This document shows positions 8,740 to 17,414 of a stretch of 64,000 nt of DNA, in pieces. Source of the DNA: CAMYLY01 sp036397755. GTDB taxonomy: Bacteria > Gemmatimonadota > Gemmatimonadetes > Gemmatimonadales > GWC2-71-9. Made by a program: the position numbers and the translations under genes. Below the pieces are notes generated by a model. That model ran no database searches. It was not told where the DNA came from and saw only the letters and a list, made by a program, of their open reading frames with translations. Numbering within the stretch: position 1 is the stretch's first letter; every line of letters starts with the position of its first letter. The stretch covers positions 91,085 through 155,084 of the forward strand of contig DASWII010000009.1 of the NCBI GenBank assembly GCA_036397755.1. The letters run 5' to 3'.

Positions 8740-9835
8740 GCCGTGGCTGGTCTGCGGCGCGCTCATGGTGCTGAGCGCCCCCGCGCACGCGCCACAATCC
8801 CGAATTCAGGGCCGCATCCTGCGGATGGTGGATGCGGACTCGGTGCCCGCGGCGGGACAGTGGGCCGTGCTCCATCGTGTCACCATGGCCGGCGGCGGGC
8901 CCGTCGATTCCATCACCACTGACCCCCGCGGGCGCTACGCGATGGCGGTCGCCAGACCGGACACGGCGGCGACCTACCTCGTGAGCACCCGCTACCACGG
9001 GATCGCGTACTTCTCCGAACCGTTCACGTTGCGTGAGGGGTCCGACACGGTGGCGACACTGTTCGTGTTCGACACGTCATCAGTCGCGCCGGCGATTGCC
9101 GCGACCGAGCGACATGTCGTGATCCGGCCGCCGGAGGCGAACGGTGCCCATCGTGTGATCGAACTGCTCGTGCTGGTGAATGGTGGCACCAAGACGCGCG
9201 TGGCGCCGGATACGGCCCATCCGATATGGGAGGGTCCGTTGGCGGAAGGCATCGTCGACTTCGAGGTGGGTGCGGCGGACATGAGCGCCGAGGCCGTGTA
9301 TCGCCGGGGCAATCGCGTGGCGGTGGCGGCCCCGATACCGCCCGGGGAGCGGCAAGTGGTGATCGGTTACGTCATTCCGCCGGGAAGTCGCACGGTGGTG
9401 CTGCCGGTTGGTCGGGATGTCTCCGTGCTCAATCTGCTGGTGGGCGATTCGGCGGCGGTCGTGCCCCCGACGGGTCTTGCGCTGACCGGTCAGGAAATGC
9501 TCGAAGGGGTCGCGTATCGACGGTACACGGCGGCCCTCGTTGGCTCAGGGGTGTCGATTGCGGTCGAGTTTCCCGTGCCGTCGAGATTCGTGGGTCTGGG
9601 GCTCGCGGTGCTCGTGTCGGTGGTGGCGGCGGCGCTCGTGCTCGGGCTCGGCATCTACGTCGTGCGGGGTCGTAGGGCACCGGTGACGCCTGAGGGTCCG
9701 CACGCGCTCGCCGCCGAGATTGCGGCGCTCGATCGCGCGTTTGCCGGGAAGGAGACCGACGCCTATCGCCAGCTGCGCGCCGAGCTCAAGGCGCGGCTGA
9801 CGGACGCCCTGGCGCCACCGGATGGCGATCGCTAA
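8729..9835 (+). CDS. Exported membrane-anchored protein with N-terminal beta domain, unknown function
   Basis: The chosen start is TTG 8729, because it gives a clean signal peptide (FPRPWLVCGALMVLSAPAHA, cleavage after AHA); ATG 8765 would leave only part of it. The 368-residue protein has a carboxypeptidase-regulatory-like beta domain at about residues 25-110, a further extracytoplasmic beta region, one membrane segment near residues 287-310 ('VGLGLAVLVSVVAAALVLGLG') and a charged helical tail with 'EIAALDRAFAGKETDAYRQLRAELKARL', which resembles the tail of cytochrome c biogenesis CcmI-like proteins. That resemblance is weak and no function is claimed. Confidence 0.65.
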   Translation: MFPRPWLVCGALMVLSAPAHAPQSRIQGRILRMVDADSVPAAGQWAVLHRVTMAGGGPVDSITTDPRGRYAMAVARPDTAATYLVSTRYHGIAYFSEPFTLREGSDTVATLFVFDTSSVAPAIAATERHVVIRPPEANGAHRVIELLVLVNGGTKTRVAPDTAHPIWEGPLAEGIVDFEVGAADMSAEAVYRRGNRVAVAAPIPPGERQVVIGYVIPPGSRTVVLPVGRDVSVLNLLVGDSAAVVPPTGLALTGQEMLEGVAYRRYTAALVGSGVSIAVEFPVPSRFVGLGLAVLVSVVAAALVLGLGIYVVRGRRAPVTPEGPHALAAEIAALDRAFAGKETDAYRQLRAELKARLTDALAPPDGDR

Positions 9836-9863
9836 GTTCCCCCACGACAACCGAAGCATCACA

Positions 9864-10003
9864 CGCAGGCGGTGAACGGAAGCCGGTGAGAATCCGGCAC
9901 GGCCCCGCCACTGTAACGGGCGCTGCACGCTCGACGCCACGCCACTGGACACGGTCTGGGAAGGCACGTCGAGGCCCGAAGTCAGGAGACGCACCCGCCT
10001 GCG
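9864..10003 (+). promoter_or_regulatory. Cobalamin (B12) riboswitch aptamer
   Basis: The core 'aagccggtgagaatccggca' followed by 'cggccccgccactgtaa' is the B12-box type core of cobalamin riboswitches, and 'gtcaggagac' is the conserved 3' element. A 9-bp perfect P1 stem closes it: 9864-9872 (CGCAGGCGG) pairs with 9995-10003 (CCGCCTGCG). It stands directly in front of btuF-btuC-btuD-btuB, so B12 binding should repress uptake. Confidence 0.93.
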
Positions 10004-10051
10004 CCACCAACACCCCTCGCGGGAGGGAGGTGGAGTGTCGCAGAGACTCCA
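10004..10051 (+). promoter_or_regulatory. Putative riboswitch expression platform with two exclusive hairpins
   Basis: Immediately after the aptamer, 10004-10033 can fold as CCACC/GGTGG enclosing CCCTC/GAGGG. An alternative hairpin, 10031-10051 (TGGAGT/ACTCCA, 9-nt loop), uses some of the same bases (GG of GGTGG), so both cannot form fully together. There is no U-run, which argues against a simple intrinsic terminator. The btuF start lies about 50 bases further on, so the mechanism (Rho, translation or processing) is uncertain. Confidence 0.5.
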
Positions 10052-10102
10052 CGTCACACATCGCGCCCGGCTCCTCGAGCGGTGCGCTCTGGTCAAGTCG
10101 TC

Positions 10103-10963
10103 ATGATCAGATGGCTCGCCGTCAGCGCCATCCTCATGACGAGCGCGTGCGCGGGAGGCGAACGGGCGGCGCCGCTCCAGGATGATGGCGGCCGGCCAAT
10201 CGTGGTCGCCCGCCCCCCGGAACGCATTGTCTCATTGTCGCCGGCGACGACCGAACTGCTCTTCGCGCTGGGGGCCGGCGACCGCCTGGTCGGACGAACG
10301 CGTTTCGACGAGGACCCCGCGGCCGCGCTGGCGATTCCCAGCGTGGGCGATGGGCTGCAACCGAACGTCGAGGTGGTGCTGGCGACGAGGCCGGACCTCG
10401 TGGTCTTCTACGAGGCGGTGGCCAATACGCCAGCGATCGAACGGATCGAGCAAACGGGTACGCGCGTGGTCGGGTTGCGGCTCGACGGGCTCGACGACCT
10501 CGTCCGCGCGACCCGGCTGCTGGGAAGTATCCTGGGGGCCCGCGACCGGTCCGATTCGCTGATCGACGATCTGCGCGTTGGTCTTGACGCCGCGTCGCAA
10601 GCGAATCGCGCCGTGGACTCGGCCGCACTCCTCGCGTGGACGGAACCGCCGATCGTGATTGGCCGCGCGAGCTTCCTCAGCGAGATCGCGGGGTACGCCG
10701 GGCTGGACAACGTCTTCGACGACGTCGCGCGGGCCTCGGCGACGGTCAGCATCGAGACGCTCGCCGCGCGGAGACCGGGCTTCCTGATTCTCGGGCGGGG
10801 ATCGGCGGAGTCGGTGCGCCAACGGCCCCAGTGGCACGCGATCGATGCCGTGCGCGAGGGCCGGATCGTGGTGGTGCACGGCACCCACTTCAGTCACCCA
10901 TCGTTCCGCGCGCCGGCGGCGATTCGTGAACTCCGCGCGCTGGTCGAACAGGTGGCACGCTGA
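10103..10963 (+). CDS. btuF: BtuF-like vitamin B12 binding lipoprotein
   Basis: The 286-residue periplasmic binding protein delivers cobalamin to BtuCD. ATG 10103 gives a lipoprotein signal (MIRWLAVSAILMTSACAGG) with lipobox TSAC; GTG 10082 is an alternative. 'RIVSLSPATTELLFALGAGDRLVGRT' and 'PSVGDGLQPNVEVVLATRPDLV' are typical of the TroA/BtuF class III fold. It lies directly behind a cobalamin riboswitch and 1 base overlaps btuC (TGATG), so the B12 assignment is well supported by context. Confidence 0.9.
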   Translation: MIRWLAVSAILMTSACAGGERAAPLQDDGGRPIVVARPPERIVSLSPATTELLFALGAGDRLVGRTRFDEDPAAALAIPSVGDGLQPNVEVVLATRPDLVVFYEAVANTPAIERIEQTGTRVVGLRLDGLDDLVRATRLLGSILGARDRSDSLIDDLRVGLDAASQANRAVDSAALLAWTEPPIVIGRASFLSEIAGYAGLDNVFDDVARASATVSIETLAARRPGFLILGRGSAESVRQRPQWHAIDAVREGRIVVVHGTHFSHPSFRAPAAIRELRALVEQVAR

Positions 10964-11931
10964 TGCGCTGGTGGGTGCTCGGCGTCGTCTGCCTCCTGGT
11001 GCTTGTGGGGGGCGTGCTCATCGGCCCGACGGCGATCTCGGTGGGTGAGGTGTGGCAGGCGATCGCCGGCCGGGGCGATCACGCCACGGTGGGCATCGTG
11101 CGGGATCTGCGGCTGACCCGGGCGCTCCTCGCCTTTGCGGTCGGCGGTAGCCTCGCGGTGACCGGCGCCGCGCTCCAGGCGCTCGTGCGCAATCCGCTGG
11201 CCGATCCGTACCTCCTCGGGTTGTCCGGCGGCGCGGGCCTGGGAGCCGTGGTTGCCGTGTCGCTGGGACTCACCGGGGCATGGGCGCTCCCGATGACCGC
11301 GTTCGTCGGATCGTTGCTCGCGATCGTCGTCGTGTATCGACTCGCGATCGTCGCCGGCCAGGCGATAGACCCCCGCGTTTTGTTGCTGGGCGGCGTTGTG
11401 GTGGGCGCGTTTGCGGCGTCGCTGATGGGCGCGTTCATCGCGCTGTCTCCCGCGGCGGAAGTGCGCGGTGCCATGCTCTGGCTGCTTGGCGGGTTCTCCG
11501 GTGCGTCGTGGACGACGTTGGCCGTGTTCGCCCTGTACGCCGTCACCCCCCTTGCGTTGCTGTTTGCCGTTGGTCGCTCGCTCGACTTGCTCGCGTTGGG
11601 CGAAGAACCGGCACGCCTCCTCGGGGCCGACGTGGAGCGGGTCAAGCGCACCCTGTACGTGGCAGCCTCGCTGCTCACCGCCGCCGCCGTTGCGGTGGCC
11701 GGGATCATTGGATTCGTGGGCCTCGTAGTGCCGCACGCGATCCGCCTCACGTGGGGCCACACCCATAGACGGTTGTTGCCTGCCGCGTTCCTCGTCGGCG
11801 GTTGCCTGCTGGTCGTCGCCGATGCGTTGGCGCGAACGGCGTTCGCGCCGTTGGAGCTGCCCGTCGGCGTCGTGACCGCCGTGATCGGCGTTCCGGTGTT
11901 CGTCACCCTGCTCCGGGGGTGGCAGGAGTGA
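10963..11931 (+). CDS. btuC: BtuC-like cobalamin ABC transporter permease (FecCD family)
   Basis: The 322-residue inner-membrane protein has about ten hydrophobic segments. 'RLTRALLAFAVGGSLAVTGAALQALVRNPLADPYLLGLSGGAGLGAV' contains the FecCD hallmark (RNPLADPxLLGxSxGA), and 'GIIGFVGLVVPHAIRL' is the conserved coupling-helix region that contacts the ATPase. Its ATG overlaps the btuF stop and its TGA overlaps the btuD GTG. Substrate is inferred from the riboswitch. Confidence 0.93.
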   Translation: MRWWVLGVVCLLVLVGGVLIGPTAISVGEVWQAIAGRGDHATVGIVRDLRLTRALLAFAVGGSLAVTGAALQALVRNPLADPYLLGLSGGAGLGAVVAVSLGLTGAWALPMTAFVGSLLAIVVVYRLAIVAGQAIDPRVLLLGGVVVGAFAASLMGAFIALSPAAEVRGAMLWLLGGFSGASWTTLAVFALYAVTPLALLFAVGRSLDLLALGEEPARLLGADVERVKRTLYVAASLLTAAAVAVAGIIGFVGLVVPHAIRLTWGHTHRRLLPAAFLVGGCLLVVADALARTAFAPLELPVGVVTAVIGVPVFVTLLRGWQE

Positions 11932-12719
11932 TCTTCTCGGCGGACGGACTTGGCTATGCCTACCCGAGGGCGGCGGAGGAGGTGGTGCGCGATGTCTCAC
12001 TGAACGTCGGCGCGGGCCAGGTCGTGGTGGTGGTTGGGCCGAACGGGAGCGGGAAAACCACGCTGCTGCGGCTGCTGCTGGGCTTGGTCCGCCCGGATCG
12101 TGGCGTTGCGTTGCTTCAGGGTCGGCCGGCGCACACGTGGCGCCGCAAAGACTTCGCCCGCACGGTGGGGGTGGTGGCGCAGCGCGAGGAGCCGGTCTTC
12201 CCGTTGCGGGTGCACGAGGCCGTCATGCACGGGCGCTACGCACGGCTGGGTGCCTTACGAGGGCCGGGGTCTGCCGATCACGCTGCCGTGCACGGGGCGC
12301 TGGCGCGCTGCGATGTCACGCACCTGGCGACCAGATGGATGAGCACCCTGTCGGGCGGCGAGTGGCAGCGCGTCCGCGTGGCGCGAGCGCTCGCCCAAGC
12401 CCCCGCGGCCCTCGTGCTGGACGAGCCCACCGCCAACCTCGACGTGCGGCATGAGATGGATGTGTTCGAGTTGATCGTGTCGCTCGTGCGAGAGCAGGGC
12501 TTGGGCGCCCTCGTGGTGACGCACCACGTGAACCTCGCCGCGCGGTTTGCCGACGTTCTGGTGGTGATGCATCGCGGGCGGGCGCGCGCCATCGGCGCGC
12601 CCGGCGACGTGCTCACGCGGGAGGTCGTGGAGGAGGTGTTCGAATGGCCCATGGAGGTGCACGCGTGGCGGGGGATTCCCCAGCTCACGCCCCTCAGAAT
12701 CGGAGAGGAGCGAACATGA
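11928..12719 (+). CDS. btuD: BtuD-like cobalamin ABC transporter ATPase
   Basis: The 263-residue ATPase starts at GTG 11928, overlapping the btuC stop. It carries Walker A 'GPNGSGKTT' near residue 38, signature 'LSGGEWQRV', Walker B 'ALVLDEPTANLD' and the switch His in 'VVTHHVNLA'. It powers import with BtuC. The open frame extends upstream only within btuC and was ignored. Its end overlaps btuB by 4 bases. Confidence 0.94.
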   Translation: MIFSADGLGYAYPRAAEEVVRDVSLNVGAGQVVVVVGPNGSGKTTLLRLLLGLVRPDRGVALLQGRPAHTWRRKDFARTVGVVAQREEPVFPLRVHEAVMHGRYARLGALRGPGSADHAAVHGALARCDVTHLATRWMSTLSGGEWQRVRVARALAQAPAALVLDEPTANLDVRHEMDVFELIVSLVREQGLGALVVTHHVNLAARFADVLVVMHRGRARAIGAPGDVLTREVVEEVFEWPMEVHAWRGIPQLTPLRIGEERT

Positions 12720-14653
12720 TTGCAGCCCGGTGGCTCGTGGTCTGCGCGATCGTCGGTTCAGGACCCGTCGCGGCCCAGGAGCGGGACACCGTCCTGTTGG
12801 AGGAGATCGTCGTCAGCGGAACCCGTTTTCCCGTCGAACGCCGGTCCGTCCCCGCCCGCGTGCAGGTAATCCGCGGGGAGGAGCTGCAACGCGACGGTGT
12901 GACCTTTGTGGCCGACGCGCTGCGCCAGGTTGCTGGTGTGCACGTTGTGCAGAGTGGGTCGTTCGGCGCCGTGGCCTCCATGTTCCTGCGGGGTGGGGAA
13001 AGCGATTACGTGCAAGTCCTGATCGACGGCATACCTGCGAACGATCCCGGCGGCAGGATCGACCTGGCCGACCTCACCGTGGACAATGTCGAGCGCATCG
13101 AGATCGTCCGCGGGCCCGCGAGCGTGCTGTACGGCTCGGATGCCGTGACCGGCGTCGTGCAGATCTTCACGCGGCGCGGCGCCGGCCCCGAGCGCGTATC
13201 CGGACAGGTGCGGGCAGGCTCGTTCGGGACCAGAGACGCGTCAATGACCGCGCAGGGCGGGCACGGGCAGGCGGCCCTGGCGGTGTCACTGCGTCACGTG
13301 GCCAGCGACGGCACGCTCCCCTTCAACAACGAGTATCGCAACACTACGGCGAGCGGCCGGCTCGCCGTACAACTCGACGAAACCAGCGTCGCGTTCGCGC
13401 TGCGGCACACGGATGCGGTGTTTCATTTCCCCACCGACGGTGCAGGCAGTTTGGTGGACAGCAATCAGTTCCTCGCCAATCGGATGACCTCATTGTCGCT
13501 GGACCTGGAGCGTCGGATCGGTCCCGACACGGATGTGCAGATCACGCTGGGCCTGAACCGAACCGCAGGCGCGGGCGCGGATGACCCCGACCACCCTGGT
13601 GACTCCCTTGGGGTCTTCGCGTCCCGCTCGCAATCGGAACGCCAGCGTCGCTCCGTTGACGCGCGCGTGAACGCCCGCCCCTCCGGTGCCTCGATCCTGA
13701 CCCTCGGAGCCGTGGTGGAGGACGAGCGTGAGAGCAGCCTCTCACAGTTTCAGAGTTCGTTCGGCCCCTTCGGAGGGGCCGTCGAGGCGAGCCGCTGGAA
13801 CGCCGGCCTCTATGGGCAGGGGATCATTGGGTGGGACAAGGCGCACCTCCAGGTCGGAGCCCGCTATGATCGCAACGAGCGCTTCGGATCGTTCCTCACG
13901 GCCCGCGCGGGCGTCGTCGTTCGACCGGCGCTCGCGACCAGGATCTACGCGGCTGTCGGCAATTCCTTCAAGGAGCCGACGTTCATCGAGACGTTCGGAG
14001 GCGGTTTCGTCGTCGGCAACGCGGCCCTGAATCCCGAGAGGTCTTTGAGCTGGGAGGTGGGGGTCGAACAATGGGTGACCCGGAACGGGATGGCGCTGGC
14101 GGTAACGTACTTCGACCAGCGGTTCCGCGATATCGTGCAGTACAACGCCGCCCCAGCCCAGGCGGGCGATCCTAACTACTTCAACGTCGCCGCCGCGACC
14201 GTGAGAGGAGTGGAGTTGGAGGCGACGTGGCTGGTACGGCCTTGGGCGCGATTGCAGGCCCATTACGCGTACCTCGCGAGTGAGGTCACGAACGCCGGGT
14301 TTGCCGATGGACCGAACGCGGAGTTCGTGGATGGTCGTCGTCTGCTGCGACGGCCGACGTACACGATGGGAATGATGGTGCATGCCCACGCGGGCAACGT
14401 CGTGTCCGGGGTCGTGTCCGCTCGATACGCAGGGAGCCGTGACGATCTCGACTTCTCGTCATTCCCGTTTCGCAGGGTGACGCTGCCTGGACGTACGCTC
14501 GTTGACCTGGGTGCGGAGGTGAGGCCCACTCCTTGGGCCGACATCGCCCTGACCGTTCGTGGCGAGAACGTGTTCGGGGTGCGTTACGAAGAGGTGCGCG
14601 GGTTTCCGGCGCGGGGACGCACGGTGCTGATTGGGGTGCGCATCGGGAACTGA
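12716..14653 (+). CDS. btuB: TonB-dependent outer-membrane receptor, BtuB-like
   Basis: The 645-residue outer-membrane receptor has signal peptide MIAARWLVVCAIVGSGPVAAQ, a TonB box ('LLEEIVVSGTR'), a plug domain ('ADALRQVAGVHVVQSGSFG', 'MFLRGGESDYVQVLIDGIPAN', 'VERIEIVRGPASVLYGSDAVTGVVQIFT') and a 22-strand beta barrel ending in an aromatic-poor but typical 'TVLIGVRIGN'. A GAGAGGAG ribosome site precedes the ATG. Co-transcription behind the B12 riboswitch and btuFCD supports cobalamin or a corrinoid as ligand. Confidence 0.92.
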   Translation: MIAARWLVVCAIVGSGPVAAQERDTVLLEEIVVSGTRFPVERRSVPARVQVIRGEELQRDGVTFVADALRQVAGVHVVQSGSFGAVASMFLRGGESDYVQVLIDGIPANDPGGRIDLADLTVDNVERIEIVRGPASVLYGSDAVTGVVQIFTRRGAGPERVSGQVRAGSFGTRDASMTAQGGHGQAALAVSLRHVASDGTLPFNNEYRNTTASGRLAVQLDETSVAFALRHTDAVFHFPTDGAGSLVDSNQFLANRMTSLSLDLERRIGPDTDVQITLGLNRTAGAGADDPDHPGDSLGVFASRSQSERQRRSVDARVNARPSGASILTLGAVVEDERESSLSQFQSSFGPFGGAVEASRWNAGLYGQGIIGWDKAHLQVGARYDRNERFGSFLTARAGVVVRPALATRIYAAVGNSFKEPTFIETFGGGFVVGNAALNPERSLSWEVGVEQWVTRNGMALAVTYFDQRFRDIVQYNAAPAQAGDPNYFNVAAATVRGVELEATWLVRPWARLQAHYAYLASEVTNAGFADGPNAEFVDGRRLLRRPTYTMGMMVHAHAGNVVSGVVSARYAGSRDDLDFSSFPFRRVTLPGRTLVDLGAEVRPTPWADIALTVRGENVFGVRYEEVRGFPARGRTVLIGVRIGN

Positions 14654-14692
14654 ATGCTCCGATGTCCGCAAACCGGTTGCTATCTTGCACCC

Positions 14693-15439
14693 ATGGCGCC
14701 GATCACGACCGACGCAGTGGTCCTCCACACGTTTCCCTACGGGGAAACGTCACGCATTGCCCGCCTCCTGACGCTCGAGCACGGGGTCCAGAGCGTGGTG
14801 GCCAAGGGTGCCATGCGGCCAAAGAGCCGCATGGGATCCGTGCTCCAAGTGTTCAATGAAGGTGCCCTGAGGTTCTACTTCAAGCGTCAGCGTGACCTGC
14901 ACACATTGGCCGGCTTCGACGTGTATCGGCAGCGCTCGGAACTTGCCAGCCACATGCGTCGCTTCACCGCCGCTTCCGCACTGGCGGAACTGGTGATCCG
15001 GTTCGCCCCGACCGAGCCCCATCCCGAGATCTACGCCGCGGTGACGGCGTCGCTCGATTCGCTCGGCGCGTGCCGCGAACCTGACGTGGAATGGCACGCC
15101 CTCGCCGCGCTCTGGGGTGTCGTGGCCGCACTCGGGTTCGCGCCGAGTCTGGACGTGTGTGCGCGGGACGGTGCGGTGCTTCCGCCGGACGGCGCCGTGT
15201 TTTCCGTGAGCGATGGTGGTCTGTTGTGCTCGTCCTGCGCCCGAGGTGCGCATCGCCGTGCCATGCCGCGTCAAGATCGGCTCACGCTGGCCGGGTTCGT
15301 GAACGGTAGTCCCAGCGAAGCCGCTATCGGTGGCAAGCGGCTGGCGGCACACCGGCGTCTACTCGAGCAATTCGTTGAGCGGCACGTGGCCGAGGGACGC
15401 GATCTCCAGGCCCTCAGATTGTGGAGTGCCAGCGCGTGA
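14693..15439 (+). CDS. recO: DNA repair protein RecO
   Basis: The 248-residue protein acts with RecF/RecR to load RecA on gapped DNA. The N-terminal OB fold reads 'TTDAVVLHTFPYGETSRIARLLT' and 'VVAKGAMRPKSRMG', as in RecO. A possible zinc-binding set is seen at 'DVCARDG' and 'LLCSSCARG' in the C-terminal domain. ATG 14693 fits the family start; the frame could also open at 14654. There is no ribosome site but a TATCTT box ends 6 bases before the ATG, so a leaderless transcript is possible. Its stop overlaps the selB GTG. Confidence 0.9.
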   Translation: MAPITTDAVVLHTFPYGETSRIARLLTLEHGVQSVVAKGAMRPKSRMGSVLQVFNEGALRFYFKRQRDLHTLAGFDVYRQRSELASHMRRFTAASALAELVIRFAPTEPHPEIYAAVTASLDSLGACREPDVEWHALAALWGVVAALGFAPSLDVCARDGAVLPPDGAVFSVSDGGLLCSSCARGAHRRAMPRQDRLTLAGFVNGSPSEAAIGGKRLAAHRRLLEQFVERHVAEGRDLQALRLWSASA

Positions 15440-17316
15440 CACGACACGTCACCATCGGGACCGCCGGGCACGTCGATCACGGCAAGACGGCGTTGGTGAA
15501 AGCGCTCACCGGGGTGGACACCGACCGCTGGGAGGAAGAGAAGCGTCGGGGGATCACCATCGATCTTGGATTCGCGTCGTTCGGACTCGGCGATGGATGG
15601 TCGGCCAGCGTCGTCGACGTACCAGGGCACGAGGATTTCGTCCGCAACATGGTCGCGGGCGCCACCGGCATCGACGTCGCACTGCTCGTGGTCGCCGCTG
15701 ACGAGGGGATCATGCCTCAGACCAGGGAGCACCTGGCGATTCTCGAATTCCTGGGGGTGCATGCGGGCGCCGTGGCCATTACGAAGACCGACCTCGTGGA
15801 CTCCGAATGGATCGATCTGGTGGAAGAAGAGCTGCAACAGCGGCTTGCCACGTCGCCCGTGCATTGGCACACCCCGGTTCGAGTCTCCGTGGTGAACGGC
15901 ACCGGGGTCGAAGACGTCACCGCCTCGCTTCTGGAGGTGGCGCGGCAGGCGGGGGAGCGGAGCGAGCGCGACCTGTTTCGCCTCCCGGTGGATCGAAGTT
16001 TCAGTATGCCCGGTGCCGGCACGGTGGTGACGGGTACGGCATGGTCGGGCGCCGTCGCCGTCGGTGAGGAGGTGCGGGTGCTGCCCGGCAACGCGCGCGC
16101 GCGGGTGCGGGGCATACAAGTGCATGGGGAACCCCGCGACCGCGCCGAGCCGGGCCGCCGCACGGCGCTTGCCCTGGCAGGTCTCTCGAAGGACGACGCG
16201 CCGCGAGGATCGGTCGCCGTGACGTCACCACATTGGGAGCCCACGCGAGCGATGGACGTTCTGCTCACGCTGCTGCCCGGGTCGCGGTCCGTAACGCAGC
16301 GCTCCCGCATTCGCGTGCACATCGGCACGGCTGAGGTCTTTGCCAGGGTGACGCCGACGGCGGCGGAGATTCCGCCAGGCGGAACGGGCGCAGCGAGACT
16401 CCGCCTGGAGCAGCCGCTCGTGGCACGGTGTGGGGACCGCGGGATCGTCCGCTCCTACTCGCCGGTGACGACCGTCGGGGGGTGTGTGGTGGTCGATCCC
16501 CACCCGCTGCCTCGACCTCGACGGCCGGTGCGGCTGGAAGATCGAGCGGTGGCGGATCCGCGCGCCCGTTTGGCTGCGGCGGTGGAAGTGGCCGGCCGCG
16601 GTGGAATCGGCGTTCGGGAACTTCCAGTGCGGTTGGGAATCCCACCGGATGACGTCGGTCCGCTTGTGGAGGACATGATCGCTGGCGGAGCGCACGAGGT
16701 GAGCGGCCGGTTGTACGCGGGGAAGGTGATCGACGACGCCCGGCGTACTATGATCGCCACGCTGGAGGGATATCACAAACAGCACCCGCTGGAGCCCGGC
16801 ATGCCACGGGAGCTGTTGCGCGCCAGCCTGGACGACCTCCAGCTCGGCGCCGCCGTGCCGGACATGCTGGTGGCTGCGGGCGAACTCGCGTACGACGGGG
16901 GGACGGTCCGGTCGGCGGCGTTCCGGGTCCAGCTGGATGCCGGTCAGGCGGCGGCCGTTGCCCGGATCGAAGGCATCGTGGGGAAGCAGGGTGGGCAGGG
17001 CTCAACCGTGGGCGAGCTGGAGGCCGAAGTCACAGGAGCGCAGCGCGTGGCGGAGTTCCTCGTGCGGGACGGGAAGCTCGTTCGGATCGGTGGAGACCGG
17101 TATTACGCCACTGACTCCCTCGCTCACGTTCGCGATCAGATCCTCCACCACATCCGAGAGTCTGGTCGAGGTGCGCCTTCGGAACTCCGTGTGGTTACCG
17201 GACTTACAAGAAAGTACCTCATTCCGATTCTCGAGTGGATGGACGCTCGAGGGTACACGAGGCGGGAGGGTGACGAGCGAAAGCTCGGCCCCAAGGCCGA
17301 CCGGCCGGACGATTGA
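15436..17316 (+). CDS. selB: Selenocysteine-specific translation elongation factor SelB
   Basis: The 626-residue GTPase carries Sec-tRNA to the ribosome at UGA codons marked by a SECIS hairpin. The start is GTG 15436 in a GTGA overlap with recO. Residues 8-18 are the G1 loop (GTAGHVDHGKT), followed by 'RRGITIDLGF', 'DVPGHEDFVRNM' (G3) and 'TKTD' (G4). Two EF-Tu-like barrels follow, then a long winged-helix C-terminus (about residues 370-626) that reads SECIS RNA, ending in 'VTGLTRKYLIPILEWMD', the typical last winged helix. selA, selD and selC are not in this window. Its presence supports the Sec reading of the gene at 63097. Confidence 0.95.
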   Translation: MTRHVTIGTAGHVDHGKTALVKALTGVDTDRWEEEKRRGITIDLGFASFGLGDGWSASVVDVPGHEDFVRNMVAGATGIDVALLVVAADEGIMPQTREHLAILEFLGVHAGAVAITKTDLVDSEWIDLVEEELQQRLATSPVHWHTPVRVSVVNGTGVEDVTASLLEVARQAGERSERDLFRLPVDRSFSMPGAGTVVTGTAWSGAVAVGEEVRVLPGNARARVRGIQVHGEPRDRAEPGRRTALALAGLSKDDAPRGSVAVTSPHWEPTRAMDVLLTLLPGSRSVTQRSRIRVHIGTAEVFARVTPTAAEIPPGGTGAARLRLEQPLVARCGDRGIVRSYSPVTTVGGCVVVDPHPLPRPRRPVRLEDRAVADPRARLAAAVEVAGRGGIGVRELPVRLGIPPDDVGPLVEDMIAGGAHEVSGRLYAGKVIDDARRTMIATLEGYHKQHPLEPGMPRELLRASLDDLQLGAAVPDMLVAAGELAYDGGTVRSAAFRVQLDAGQAAAVARIEGIVGKQGGQGSTVGELEAEVTGAQRVAEFLVRDGKLVRIGGDRYYATDSLAHVRDQILHHIRESGRGAPSELRVVTGLTRKYLIPILEWMDARGYTRREGDERKLGPKADRPDD

Positions 17317-17341
17317 CGTTTTTTCGAGTCAGGCCTAACTT
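17313..17341 (+). promoter_or_regulatory. Possible promoter for the sorting-domain protein gene
   Basis: TTGACG at 17313-17318 lies 17 bases before TAACTT at 17336-17341. The -35 box is good (5 of 6) but the -10 box matches the consensus only at 3 of 6 positions. It sits in the 98-base gap before the gene at 17415. Confidence 0.3.
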
Positions 17342-17414
17342 GCAGTTGGGAATTTAGGCGGCACCTCAACGAGAGGGTATCAGTCCGAACCTTTTTGTCA
17401 GACGGGAGCAAGTC

